Assembly (NCBI GenBank): GCA_024244665.1
Contig: JAAEOI010000288.1
Coordinates: 1 to 27,231 of the forward strand
Origin: Bacteroidota bacterium
GTDB taxonomy: Bacteria > Bacteroidota > Bacteroidia > Bacteroidales > GCA-2748055
Direction of reading: 5' to 3'
DNA: 27,231 bases
Program-made: the position numbers and the translations under genes
Shown: in pieces, positions 8,612-18,491 of the stretch
Layout: each line of letters starts with the position of its first letter
Numbering within the stretch: position 1 is the first letter of the stretch
The notes under the pieces: model-generated
Seen by the model: the letters and a program-made list of their open reading frames with translations, nothing else
Databases searched by the model: none
What the model was told of the DNA's origin: nothing

Positions 8612-10120
8612 TTATTCAGAGGCCGTTAAAGGCTGGACGCCCCCTGAACTCTTTTGTTTTTCATATTCCACCCAGAAAGGCCTTTCCGGGGCAAGAGGGA
8701 CGTTCTCGTTCACCATAAACGGCCTTACTTCGCTCCACCACTGATCGTAGGCTATCCTCATTTGCTCCACTATTTCCGGGTGTTCTGCTGCTACATCTGT
8801 GGTTTCTCCGGGATCATTGAATAAATCATAAAGTTCGCTGTTATCTACAAAGCGGAAACGTTCATTTCGTACAGCACAGTTTTTATATTGATAATTATCC
8901 GGATCCGAGGTCTCCGCAGTGCCAATCCACCTTTCATTTATTTCTATATCTCCAACATTCTCCGGATTCAATGGCCATCTCCCCGCATGAAAAAAGCGAT
9001 ACCTGTCCTCACCCTTATGGGATTCATCTTCCAAATAGGGAAGGAAACTCCTGCCATCCATATCCGGTATGTCTGAAATATCAATACTGGCAATATCAGC
9101 AAGGGTTGGAAAAATATCATAATGATTTTGCAGGGCATCTACCACCTCCCCCGCTTTAAACTTCCCGGGCCATCGTATAAAGAAAGGCACCCTGCTTCCC
9201 CCTTCATTCACACTGCCCTTATATCCTTTCATACCGGCATTGTAGGCTTCTCCATTGGAACGGGACCCTCCTGTTTTTCCATTATCCGACATAAAGATTA
9301 AAACGGTATGATCAGCTATACCTAATTCTTCGATCTTCCCCATTAATAAACCCAGGTTGTCATCAATATTCTCGACCATTCCATAGAAGCCCTGTGCATT
9401 TTCTGAATAACCCTTCTCTTTGAATTTTATTTTATATTCATCGGGGGCCAGGAAGGGACCATGAGGCGCATTGGTCGTTATGTAGGCAAAGAAAGGCTTG
9501 TCCTCTGTTGATTTCTGTTCTATCCACGACATGGCCTGTGCAAAAAACACATCAGTACAAAAACCTGTTGTTTGAACGAATACCCCATTGTATTTTACTA
9601 GTGGATCGAAATAACTGTTTCCGTGAACATCAGCACAGGAACCCGGATATGCCTGGCCAATTCCACCGGCACCATGTATAAATACTTCATCAAAACCACG
9701 GCTGTCTGGCTGATAATCGGGTTCATCCCCCAGGTGCCACTTCCCAAATATCCCGCTGGTATAGTCCGCTCTCTTCAAGACCTTGGGCAGGGTTGTGGCC
9801 TCCAGTGTCATCCTCTCCCTTTCAAGGATGGTATGGGTAATGGCATTTTTAAAAGGATGCCTGGCAGTCATTATTGCTGACCTGGTGGGTGCGCAGGTCG
9901 GGCTTGCATGGAAATCATCCAGGCTGATGCCCTGTGATTTTAATTTGTCCATACTGGGTGTAAGTACGTCGGGACTGCCATGGGCAGAAACATCGCCGTA
10001 ACCCTGATCATCGGTTATTACCAGGATAATATTGGGTACAAGCGGCTTGTTGGCTTTGCAAGCCATAAGCAGTGTGAGAAGTATTACACTCAGGTATTTA
10101 AACATGGATATGCGCTTCAT
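8612..10120 (-). CDS. S1-family sulfatase, lipoprotein
   Basis: 502 residues. The N-terminus carries a lipoprotein signal with LLMAC, so C21 is probably lipidated and the enzyme membrane-anchored. The metal-binding start VITDDQGYGD (34-43) is followed by the formylglycine motif CAPTR (C76 to R80), which marks a Cys-type S1 sulfatase. FGKWHLGD (125-132) and FMSDNGKTGG (276-285, with D279 and N280) complete the active site. The length is normal for the family. It would remove sulfate esters from the polysaccharide or its fragments after conversion of C76 to formylglycine; no maturase is present in the window. It lies 13 bp after the esterase-sulfatase fusion. The S1 subfamily, and hence the sulfated sugar and position, cannot be read reliably by eye. 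Confidence 0.93.
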   Translation of the reverse strand: MKRISMFKYLSVILLTLLMACKANKPLVPNIILVITDDQGYGDVSAHGSPDVLTPSMDKLKSQGISLDDFHASPTCAPTRSAIMTARHPFKNAITHTILERERMTLEATTLPKVLKRADYTSGIFGKWHLGDEPDYQPDSRGFDEVFIHGAGGIGQAYPGSCADVHGNSYFDPLVKYNGVFVQTTGFCTDVFFAQAMSWIEQKSTEDKPFFAYITTNAPHGPFLAPDEYKIKFKEKGYSENAQGFYGMVENIDDNLGLLMGKIEELGIADHTVLIFMSDNGKTGGSRSNGEAYNAGMKGYKGSVNEGGSRVPFFIRWPGKFKAGEVVDALQNHYDIFPTLADIASIDISDIPDMDGRSFLPYLEDESHKGEDRYRFFHAGRWPLNPENVGDIEINERWIGTAETSDPDNYQYKNCAVRNERFRFVDNSELYDLFNDPGETTDVAAEHPEIVEQMRIAYDQWWSEVRPFMVNENVPLAPERPFWVEYEKQKSSGGVQPLTASE

Positions 10121-10133
10121 CTTTTCTAGTGTT

Positions 10134-13100
10134 TTATCTGATTTTTTCAGTTTCTACAATGAGGAATCTCCCCTGTGACTCATATGGCTCTCCATAGTCA
10201 TCTCCTTCAAAGCTCCTGCGACATGAAATCACCCATTTTCGTAATTGTGCTTTCATTGATTCTGCCAGTTGTGAATGTGCGGCAATAAGGTTGTTTTCCT
10301 CTGCCGGATCATCGTGAAGATGGTAGAGCTCATCTTCAGAGCCCGATGCAGACAAATTAGTACACAGCTTGAAATCTTCCTGGATGATAGCGGCTCGAGG
10401 CGTTCGGATAATCGATGCAAATGGTATGAATGATTTTCTTTCCTTCATCTTGCCTTGCAACATGGGAAGCAGGCTTTCGCCGTCAATTGGGCGTTCATCC
10501 GGATAATCAAAACCGATTGCTTCGCATAGGGTGGGTAGATAGTCGAGCGTGGAGCAAGGCATGTCAACTGTTCGTCCCCTGGTTACAGTACCGGGCCATA
10601 CAGCAATGGCAGGCACACAAACTCCCCCATTGTAAAGAGAACGTTTACGGCCGCGTAAGCCCCCCGCTTTCCCACAGAAGGCGCCACCGTAGGCATCATA
10701 GACAGGTTTTGGGGTCCCTGTTCCTTCCGGCCCGTTGTCTGAGCAGAACCAGATCATGGTATTCTTATCAATGCCAAGCTTCCTGAGCTCACTTCGGAGT
10801 CGGCCTATCTGTGCGTCTAAAGCAGTAATGCAGCCATAGTAATGCTGCTGCCCCTCAGTATATCCATCGTACATCTTCAGGTAGTCAGGTCCGGCTACAA
10901 CCGGACTATGAGGGGAATGAAACCAAATCGTAGTCATGAAAGGTTTGCCGTCGTCGACGGCCTTTTTAATAAATGGAATGGCGCGATCCATGATGACCCG
11001 GGAATCATCTCCTTCGAGATTTTCCGTGACCTTCTTCCCGTTATGCCAGTAGGGAGAGTCATGCTTTTCGAACTTGCCGCTTGCAGGATTCCAGGTCGGA
11101 ACCGAAATTTCTGTGGCAAATCCATCATCGTAATCGCGGGTCCAGGGTGGTGCGTAGTCCCCGGCCGGATCCTTATGACGGGGTGATTCAGTCCTGCTCA
11201 TGCATCCCAGATGCCACTTTCCAAAATGACCAGTAGCGTACCCCCTGGCCTTGCACACGCTGGCAAGCGTGATCTCTTGTTCGGGCAGTTTTCCCACGTT
11301 GACATTCATCATGCCAAATCGCATGTAATGCCGGCCCGTTAAGCATGAAGCCCGTGTTGGAGCACATACAGGGCCAATGGAATAGAAGCGACTAAAACGA
11401 ATACCATCTTTGGCCATTTTATCCAGATGTGGAGTTTTGATGACCTCGTTGCCATTGAATCCAGTGTCGCCATATCCCAAATCATCGGCCATAAGAAAAA
11501 TGATATTGGGTGCAATATGATCTATCCATTTCAGTTCTCTGAATTCCGGCATCTCTCCTATCCACTCGGCCCCCAGAACAGTTTTCTCAAATTCTCCATC
11601 CGCATTATGTATAAAGCTTTCCGTAGCGCTGAATCGAAATTCCATGATCCCGGACCAGTCTTCCAATTCTTCGCCCTTTGCATTTTTAAAATCACCCGCT
11701 GACAGCACATGCTGTTGCCACTTATTTCCTCCCTTCAGCTCAACTTCGCTGGCATACTTATCGATGCCAACAACCAGCTTGTTTGCTTCAGTACAGCGCA
11801 GCTCGAAAACAAGCCTGGCATGCTCAGGGGCCTTCCACCTTTCGCAATACAGCTTATGGGTCTTTAGTTCCCATTTATCCGGTTTATAAGCATACCACTC
11901 CTTTTTCCAATCGCCTTCAAAATCTTCAATAAGCAGGGATGGTTTCATTGTGGCTCTGACCCCGGCTGCACTCAGCTGGTCCGGACCAGCCATCTGAACA
12001 GGAGAAGACAAATTGAACTCTTCTGTGGTATACACTCTATAATAATACCCTGCTCCTGTGACCGGTTCATCCAGAGCATAAAGCACATTTGCATAGGCCC
12101 AGAGCGGCTTATCAGTACTTAAAAGGGGCAGGTCTGCTGTCCATGTCTTGCCATCATTTTTTGCTTTTGCATGATGCCAGAAACGATTGATTCTGTTCTC
12201 CCTGTCGCTCACATTGCCTGTACCTTCACCCTGTTGTGTATAGTATATATCAACAGAAATTATGGGTTTGGACGGATCCGGTTCAACTGTAAAAGAGGGA
12301 ACGCCATGCACCGTTTTCAATTCCAGCAAGGTCTCTGGTGTTTCAGGATATCTAAATGTTCCTTTCAGGTACTGATCAAACCAGAGTAATCCTGTTACTT
12401 CTGAATTTCCATTATCCTGGTGATTGTGGTGGGGAGAGCTCACCACACGCCAATCTTCCGTTTGAATCAGGGACACTGCTCCCGGAACATCTTTCAGATG
12501 CCCGTGAAAATCATTCGAGGGACTTAAGAAAATGATGGGGCAGGTGATCTCCGCCAGGTAAGCCTCATCGGCAATGGTATTCTGATAGAGCGGGTTTTCA
12601 TTGTCATTGTTGCTTATGCCACCACAGGAAGGTGCTGCCGCTTTTACCCGGGGATCAGAAGCCGTTAATACCGTTAGCTTCCCTCCCATCGAGTGTCCGT
12701 ATACGCCCAGTCTGTCAGGATCCACCTCTGCCTGTTGCTCCAGGAAGGTTAATGCACGGCGTGCACCCACTGCACTCAGGAACCAGGGATTATTGCGAGG
12801 TGATTCCAGTGAATCCAGGGTCCATGGCGCAGCAGAAACCGAACCAAAGTTATTCCCGGGATTCCTGCAGGGGGCATGATACCCATCCAGGGCCCCCCAA
12901 TCGGTAGAAATTTTATAGCTGGAATTGGCTGTGTCTCCTTCCCAGAAAAGCTTCACAATCTCCGGATTTACCCTGTAATCCGGGGCATCAATCCGTCCCG
13001 CCCATGAGATGGAAATGGTTGCATACCCCCGCCTGGCATTGGTCAGTACTGCCTGGTAATGGGCATATTGCCCACCCCCGTGAATCTGAACAAGTCCCGG

Positions 13101-13388
13101 AAGCTTTTCGACCCCTTTTGGATACCCGTATATGGCTGCCATCATGGCCTTTTGCCCTTTAAAGATCCCAATGCGGTATCTCAATACCTTCATGACCACC
13201 CCGTCCTCTTCCCATTCATAAAGAACTTCTGTGTCCAGTGGCTCTTTGCGCGGATCAAAATCCGTCCAGAGTTCCTCAAGGTTCTGAGGAGCTATGCCAC
13301 TTTCTATGGGGCTAAATGTTTCTTTGTCGGAATCTGGCTGAAAGGAACAAAGTATAAAAGCCAGTACAAATAAAAAGAGAGGTTTCAT
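10134..13388 (-). CDS. fusion of alpha/beta-hydrolase esterase and S1 sulfatase
   Basis: One continuous 1084-residue frame carries two enzymes. After an export signal (about 1-20; the cysteine at 14 gives a poor lipobox), residues about 40-345 form an alpha/beta hydrolase of the acetylxylan-esterase or dienelactone-hydrolase type, with oxyanion region QIHGGGQYAH (101-110), nucleophile S233 in GVYGHSMGG (228-236), probable acid D293 in SPSNDFHG and histidine near SSPHHNH (317-323). Residues about 370-610 are beta-rich. The sulfatase begins near 625 with IIFLMADDLGYGD (D635, D636) and has formylglycine motif CAPTR (C675 to R679), FGKWHLG and CSDNG. Each half is near the size of a stand-alone enzyme, and the sulfatase half has no signal of its own. 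The likely role is coupled removal of acyl and sulfate groups from one glycan. It is 3 bp after the GH106-like gene and 13 bp before the next sulfatase. Confidence 0.92.
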   Translation of the reverse strand: MKPLFLFVLAFILCSFQPDSDKETFSPIESGIAPQNLEELWTDFDPRKEPLDTEVLYEWEEDGVVMKVLRYRIGIFKGQKAMMAAIYGYPKGVEKLPGLVQIHGGGQYAHYQAVLTNARRGYATISISWAGRIDAPDYRVNPEIVKLFWEGDTANSSYKISTDWGALDGYHAPCRNPGNNFGSVSAAPWTLDSLESPRNNPWFLSAVGARRALTFLEQQAEVDPDRLGVYGHSMGGKLTVLTASDPRVKAAAPSCGGISNNDNENPLYQNTIADEAYLAEITCPIIFLSPSNDFHGHLKDVPGAVSLIQTEDWRVVSSPHHNHQDNGNSEVTGLLWFDQYLKGTFRYPETPETLLELKTVHGVPSFTVEPDPSKPIISVDIYYTQQGEGTGNVSDRENRINRFWHHAKAKNDGKTWTADLPLLSTDKPLWAYANVLYALDEPVTGAGYYYRVYTTEEFNLSSPVQMAGPDQLSAAGVRATMKPSLLIEDFEGDWKKEWYAYKPDKWELKTHKLYCERWKAPEHARLVFELRCTEANKLVVGIDKYASEVELKGGNKWQQHVLSAGDFKNAKGEELEDWSGIMEFRFSATESFIHNADGEFEKTVLGAEWIGEMPEFRELKWIDHIAPNIIFLMADDLGYGDTGFNGNEVIKTPHLDKMAKDGIRFSRFYSIGPVCAPTRASCLTGRHYMRFGMMNVNVGKLPEQEITLASVCKARGYATGHFGKWHLGCMSRTESPRHKDPAGDYAPPWTRDYDDGFATEISVPTWNPASGKFEKHDSPYWHNGKKVTENLEGDDSRVIMDRAIPFIKKAVDDGKPFMTTIWFHSPHSPVVAGPDYLKMYDGYTEGQQHYYGCITALDAQIGRLRSELRKLGIDKNTMIWFCSDNGPEGTGTPKPVYDAYGGAFCGKAGGLRGRKRSLYNGGVCVPAIAVWPGTVTRGRTVDMPCSTLDYLPTLCEAIGFDYPDERPIDGESLLPMLQGKMKERKSFIPFASIIRTPRAAIIQEDFKLCTNLSASGSEDELYHLHDDPAEENNLIAAHSQLAESMKAQLRKWVISCRRSFEGDDYGEPYESQGRFLIVETEKIR

Positions 13389-13391
13389 ATA

Positions 13392-16300
13392 TCAATATTT
13401 GAGATTTGAGGAGTAGATCTTAACCGGTCCAATCAATCCTGCTGTAAAAGATTTCTTATAGTATACCGGTGTCGGTATGGTACAATAGTGATTGGCCAGT
13501 GTGCTGTAGACCAATATCTCAAAGTAGTTGTCACCTTCTTTTACGTAGTCTTTTATATTAAGCCGGAAAGGTTTTTTCAGGCAGATCCCCACTTTTTTTC
13601 CATTGATGTGTAATTCTGCTGAGGCTGAAAGGTCACCAAGGTCAATGTAGATATCCTTAGCTATTTCTTTCCGGCTAAGGCTTATGTTTTTCCTGTACCA
13701 CAATCCGCCGGAGTAGCATTTCAGGACATCCATCCCGGACCAGTCGCCGGTTCGAATAATCCCTTTACCACAAATGAGTTTCAGGGGTTCGGGGAATGCT
13801 CTTCCGTAATAATAGCCCGGTAGGTGCCCGACCTCGAGGCAGATCTCAGCACCTTCCGGGCTGGCCTGGTCCAGGTATATGGTATAAGAGCAAATACCCT
13901 CTTCGTTGTTTTCACCGCTTTTCCCAATCCTCAGCTCTTCTCCGTTTAAACGGGCAGAGACCTCACCAAAGGCCTTGCATTCAATCTTCTGCAAGCCCGG
14001 TGGCGCAGTAAAACGATAATAACCATACTTCTTGTCTCCCTGATGAATATCATATGTATTTATGCCTTCCTGCCCGAACCATTTCATGGCAAGGGGCTTT
14101 CTGTCTGTTTTCTTACTTCCTTTGTCCGTCACCACCACTGCCGACCGGGTCCTTTGATCTAAAGGATGGCGGGTATCTCCTTCAATCCATGTTGCTTTGA
14201 TGTTTTTATAAAGAACCAGCAGACAATTATGACCCGGAGAAAGCGTCGCAGTCTTGCCAGAGCTAAGGGCTCCATTTAAATATATCGCATGCGGATTGTG
14301 TCCCGAAACATGAATATCCACCTGCTTTTTCTCTTTCGAGTGTACATATGTTTTATAGAAATAAGTCCCGCCCTTTTCCATAATAAAGAAGTCATCGTTC
14401 ACCTGACCTTTGAGCCCGTGGTATCCCTGCGAACCCGGATTCCCCTCAACACCTTCCCTCAAAGAATAATCATATTGTTCCCAGGTATGGACTTTGTTCC
14501 CGGTTTTCAATACTTCCTTTTCACCTAGTATCTGCTCAAGTATTTCTTCTCCTTCCTTATCGCTGCTGTTGATTACCCGGAAACCCGGACCAAAGGAGTA
14601 AGTGATTTTTTCCCATCCCCTATTTAAGTTTTCTTTTGCGAGCTTTTTATCTGCTTTATCACTCATTTTGTACATAAAGAACCTGGCTTCCACGCCGATT
14701 GTATCATCAGTAGCAGGCAACCTGAAATCGCCCCAGCGGTTATCCAGGGTGGGAACAAATTCCGATTCCCATTCTCCGCCTATCACCCTTTCCTTATATG
14801 CAAGAGATTCGGTGCTCTCAATCTCCAGCTCAGCCTCACCGGGAGCGAACAAAATCAGATTTGATTCGTCCTTCCCCAATGGAACTCTGAGAGATGTTAC
14901 TGTTTCAGTTGCATCCACTATTTTCAATTCTCGTGATTTGCCGGTTTCGGGATCCAGAAGCCGGGGCTTGCCCCTGGTCTGAAAATGGCACAGCGTATTT
15001 TCCGGCACATCCATTACCATGTATAAATGATGATCCCCGATCTTCCGGTGCATCACACTGCCACTGCCTCCTTCGGGGATAAAATCTCTTTCTATGTGCT
15101 GGGAAATAAGCCCGGCAAGATTCTCATCGGCAGAAGGATAATAAATACCCACGCCGTTTGCACTGTTTACAGTAGGCGAGCTTCGCTGCAGGGCCTCCTC
15201 TGCAGTACAGCCAAATATCTCTTTCAGTATCCTGTCCACTTCGGGATCGTTGGCACCGGCCCTGTCACTGGCCAGGGGAAGCCTTCCAAGGCCAAGCACC
15301 ACTCCCCCATTTCTGAAATGCTCCAACGCCTTTTGAAGGGTGGAATAGCGTATGGCTGTCATATCTGCCAGCACCAATACCTGGTATTGCTCATCCGAAA
15401 CAGAGATTTTGCCCCCTTTTACTTCAGACCGGTTTAGCGACTGGAAATCAATGAAATCGAAGTCAAGACCCTGATTGAAAAAAATCTCTCCCGCACGAAA
15501 TGCCTCTTGCTGATCACCTCCGTTATGAGCCTGAAGAGGAGCTACGGGGTAGAGAATAGCCACATCGCAGACATGCACACCCTGCGAACAGATATAGCTC
15601 AATCGTTCGGCCGCTGTTAACCACTCCTTAAAATGGGGCCAGTAGGGCATCCGGAAATGGAAATCCGGTGGTGCCCATTCCCACCATCCCCCGTGTGTGG
15701 TGTAGTAAAGACCATGGAGGCAAAGCAGATTGGCACCAAATTGATAGTGCTTATAAGTGGAGAAATCAATCTGCGATAAGCGGGCATCCCAACCCAGGCT
15801 GTGAAAAGCTTCAAGCCATACCCGTGGCCTTTTATACAGGTGTGCAACTGACGAAGAAACCTTGGTTTGTATAAATGAATAGCCATTCGCAGGGTTCGGA
15901 GCATCATTACCGGGAGCCGAAAACCAGCGGGTGGCCCGGAAATAATCACCATAGGCTGTGGGGTTAAGCCCCCGCCCCCAGTTGTCGCAGCCAAAAAGTT
16001 TACCTCTCTGCCAGTGCCATTCAAATATGGGTTTGAAGTACCGTTGTTCAACTAGTTCAACCATCACATCGTAGTAATCGAGGCGTATCTTAGAACTTAT
16101 ATCTCCGATATCGAAGAAGAGTGCAGGCAGGTAATCTTCGATGTTGTAAGCTTTTTTCTCTTTGAATACATCGGCAAAATCCTCCGACCAAACCGCATTG
16201 TCGATGGGCAAGTGCAGTTCGTCCTGAAAGAAAAAATTCATGCCCTTTTTGCCCTCAGGCGAAAGTTGGTTCTCGAAAAGCTGGTAATATTCCTTCACCA

Positions 16301-17108
16301 GAAGGTTCCCGTGATCGGGATGAACCATAAATCCCTTTTCGGCTGAAATCATGATAATGTCCCAGTGCCCATGGTCAGGAGCTTTCCATTTTAAAACAGA
16401 ATTCTGGACTGCTCCGGATAAATCAATCCCCTGCTTGTAAGAGTAATTCCCGCCAGTTTTGGGGTAAGCCACGATGGAAACAAGCATATCAGGCACACGG
16501 AATTCAATTTCGGCATCCTTGCTTACTGATACCGGTTCATAGGGTTTTAGCTTGCCCTGATAATTCTTTTCAAGCAAACTATTTTCAACCTTGTCGGTCC
16601 AGAATCCGCCCCCGGGCCAGCCCACCACGTAATCGTCAAGACCCAGCCCCATTTCTCTTTTTCCGCACTCCTCCGAGAACCAGTTCCACAGTTCCCACCA
16701 ATCTTCAGACATAAAGCCTGGGAAACTGGGTTCGGGAACACCGAAACTTATTTTATCATTGCCTTTATTTAATACTGGAAGCGCTCCCCTGTGCGTATGA
16801 TTATAACTTACATTCAGTCCGAGAACAGCTGTTTCGCTAAGCTTATCCAACTGCCAGAGTAGCCGCTCCCTGGTAAGCGTATCCCCCCCGGTCCACCAAA
16901 AAAAAGGAACCTCACCGAAACCATGGGGAGGCTCTTGAAAATTATTTAGAAGTTCATACCCGTTGCTGGCAGGGAAGCCCAGGAAAGAAGCCGGCCTTTC
17001 CACAAGGTTTTCAGACAAAGAATAACTGCCATCTGACTGTTCCACAGTTTGACCGGAAACAAGCGATGTGCCAGCAAAAGCGATTAGAATAAGTGCTCTT
17101 CTTATCAT
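13392..17108 (-). CDS. secreted GH106-like alpha-L-rhamnosidase
   Basis: 1238 residues with signal peptide 1-19 (LILIAFAGTSLVSG). The N-terminal barrel contains EVPFFWWTGGDTLTRERLLW (66-85) and GLGLDDYVVGWPGGGFW (154-170), a pattern typical of GH106 and its relatives. Candidate catalytic acids are E297 in FFQDELH and E433 in RVWLEAFHSLGW. Around 510-610 the segment VHVCDVAILYPVAPLQA starts an amidotransferase-like accessory domain as in GH106. The C-terminus has jelly-roll modules, the last one near GDWSGMDVLKCYSGG. The expected role is exo-cleavage of terminal alpha-L-rhamnose or a related deoxy sugar. The ATG overlaps the GH29 stop as ATGA, implying translational coupling, and the stop lies 3 bp before the fusion gene. 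The family is probable but the protein looks divergent, so specificity is open. Confidence 0.8.
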   Translation of the reverse strand: MIRRALILIAFAGTSLVSGQTVEQSDGSYSLSENLVERPASFLGFPASNGYELLNNFQEPPHGFGEVPFFWWTGGDTLTRERLLWQLDKLSETAVLGLNVSYNHTHRGALPVLNKGNDKISFGVPEPSFPGFMSEDWWELWNWFSEECGKREMGLGLDDYVVGWPGGGFWTDKVENSLLEKNYQGKLKPYEPVSVSKDAEIEFRVPDMLVSIVAYPKTGGNYSYKQGIDLSGAVQNSVLKWKAPDHGHWDIIMISAEKGFMVHPDHGNLLVKEYYQLFENQLSPEGKKGMNFFFQDELHLPIDNAVWSEDFADVFKEKKAYNIEDYLPALFFDIGDISSKIRLDYYDVMVELVEQRYFKPIFEWHWQRGKLFGCDNWGRGLNPTAYGDYFRATRWFSAPGNDAPNPANGYSFIQTKVSSSVAHLYKRPRVWLEAFHSLGWDARLSQIDFSTYKHYQFGANLLCLHGLYYTTHGGWWEWAPPDFHFRMPYWPHFKEWLTAAERLSYICSQGVHVCDVAILYPVAPLQAHNGGDQQEAFRAGEIFFNQGLDFDFIDFQSLNRSEVKGGKISVSDEQYQVLVLADMTAIRYSTLQKALEHFRNGGVVLGLGRLPLASDRAGANDPEVDRILKEIFGCTAEEALQRSSPTVNSANGVGIYYPSADENLAGLISQHIERDFIPEGGSGSVMHRKIGDHHLYMVMDVPENTLCHFQTRGKPRLLDPETGKSRELKIVDATETVTSLRVPLGKDESNLILFAPGEAELEIESTESLAYKERVIGGEWESEFVPTLDNRWGDFRLPATDDTIGVEARFFMYKMSDKADKKLAKENLNRGWEKITYSFGPGFRVINSSDKEGEEILEQILGEKEVLKTGNKVHTWEQYDYSLREGVEGNPGSQGYHGLKGQVNDDFFIMEKGGTYFYKTYVHSKEKKQVDIHVSGHNPHAIYLNGALSSGKTATLSPGHNCLLVLYKNIKATWIEGDTRHPLDQRTRSAVVVTDKGSKKTDRKPLAMKWFGQEGINTYDIHQGDKKYGYYRFTAPPGLQKIECKAFGEVSARLNGEELRIGKSGENNEEGICSYTIYLDQASPEGAEICLEVGHLPGYYYGRAFPEPLKLICGKGIIRTGDWSGMDVLKCYSGGLWYRKNISLSRKEIAKDIYIDLGDLSASAELHINGKKVGICLKKPFRLNIKDYVKEGDNYFEILVYSTLANHYCTIPTPVYYKKSFTAGLIGPVKIYSSNLKY

Positions 17109-18490
17109 TTGACTTCTAAAAGTATGATTGAATCAATTGGATCTCTTTTCTCAGGAGCTAAACTGATCTCAAGGCCGGAAGAGGTTTGTTTTACGACCGG
17201 GTTCTTCACATTAAATCCTTTGCTTCTAACGACCTTCTTATCCAGAGCAGGTAAGACCAATGGAGAACCATCTTCCGGCCAATTCAGAATATGAACATAG
17301 ATCTTATTGTCCTTAAAAGTCATACCGCCCCATTCACTATTATGAAGGGGTCCGCCCCGTGTTCCATAAATACTTTCTCCGTTTTTCTTCAACCACTTCC
17401 CCATTTTTTCCAGAACAGCTACCTGGTCTTTCGGAAATTCCCCGCTGGGCATAGGTCCCACGTTAAGAAGCAGGTTCCCGTCCCCCACAACCGTATGAAC
17501 CAATCTTTGAACAGTCTCTTCGTAAGAAATGGTACTGCAGTCGGGCCGATAGGACCAGCCCCCGCCCTCTTTACATTTGTTCATGGTCATACAGGACTCC
17601 CAGGCCCTCTCGGTCTGAAATTTTCCAATTTTTTGTTCCGGAGTATCATAATCTCCCAGAACCAGTTTTTTTAATTCAGGATCTTCCGGCTCGTATTTTT
17701 TCCCCTTCTCCTTCCGGATAAAACGAGCAGCACGGTTATTTACCAGGAGCTTTTCCCCCTGCAGCTTATACATCATATCAAACAGCTCAAGGATGGTGTA
17801 GTCTCCCCAGTTACCTGCCGTGTGGTCGAACCACATGATATCCACTTCCCCGTAGTTTGTCAGAAGTTCACGCACCTGTCCCTCATAAAAATCGTTGTAC
17901 TTACGGTTATCTCCCACCAGGTAATCGGGATGTGACCAATCGCGGGTGGAGTAGTACCAGCCCAGTTTCAGACCATATTTATGCGCCGCAGCTGATAACT
18001 CTTTGCAGATATCTCGTTTAAAAGGAGTATTGGCAATGTTATAATCCCTCAATTTCGTATGCCAGTTGGAGAATCCATCATGGTGCTTGGCAGTAAAAAC
18101 AACATATTTAAAGCCCGCCGCTTTGGCCAGCTTCATCCATGCATCTGCATCAAATTTTACCGGGTTGAATTTTTTGAACAGTTCGTCATACTCTTCATCG
18201 GGGACTATCCCTGTTCCATCTCCATGATCGAAGGGATGACTGTATCGTGACCAGCCAATTTCCGTTCCCCGCACACTGGATGGCCCCCAGTGCATGAACA
18301 GTCCGAATTTTGCATCACGGAACCATTCCAGTTTAGCATCAAGCTGATATACCGGCTGATTACCGTCTTTGCTAATATTCTCCTGAGCGTGGGACTGCAA
18401 AACTAAAAGCAATGCACAACAACAAATAGCAATTAGCCTGGGTAATTTATTCATTATGTTGATTATTATATGGTTAAATTGTTTTTGCAT
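17105..18490 (-). CDS. secreted GH29 alpha-L-fucosidase
   Basis: 461 residues. Diagnostic GH29 blocks are present in order: WFRDAKFGLFMHWGPSSV (56-73), FTAKHHDGFSNWHT (132-145), KLGWYYSTRDW (175-185), and VDIMWFDHTAG (216-226) with nucleophile D222. The domain ends with the usual 'LLLNVGPMPSGEF' block (340-352). The acid/base is not certain by eye. It would release terminal alpha-L-fucose by a retaining mechanism in the periplasm. The listed start puts 12 residues before MNKLPRLIAICCCALLLVLQ; Met13 (ATG at 18452-18454) gives a more normal signal peptide with cleavage after SHA and may be the true start. The listed ATG lies one base after the GH31 stop. The gene overlaps the GH106-like gene by 4 bp (ATGA). 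Confidence 0.93.
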   Translation of the reverse strand: MQKQFNHIIINIMNKLPRLIAICCCALLLVLQSHAQENISKDGNQPVYQLDAKLEWFRDAKFGLFMHWGPSSVRGTEIGWSRYSHPFDHGDGTGIVPDEEYDELFKKFNPVKFDADAWMKLAKAAGFKYVVFTAKHHDGFSNWHTKLRDYNIANTPFKRDICKELSAAAHKYGLKLGWYYSTRDWSHPDYLVGDNRKYNDFYEGQVRELLTNYGEVDIMWFDHTAGNWGDYTILELFDMMYKLQGEKLLVNNRAARFIRKEKGKKYEPEDPELKKLVLGDYDTPEQKIGKFQTERAWESCMTMNKCKEGGGWSYRPDCSTISYEETVQRLVHTVVGDGNLLLNVGPMPSGEFPKDQVAVLEKMGKWLKKNGESIYGTRGGPLHNSEWGGMTFKDNKIYVHILNWPEDGSPLVLPALDKKVVRSKGFNVKNPVVKQTSSGLEISLAPEKRDPIDSIILLEVK

Positions 18491-18491
18491 T

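Noticed and set aside
10134..13388. The esterase-sulfatase fusion as an assembly or frameshift artefact
   Set aside because: The frame is open throughout, both halves keep their catalytic motifs, and the sulfatase half has no separate signal peptide or start; a real fusion is simpler, though read mapping would settle it.
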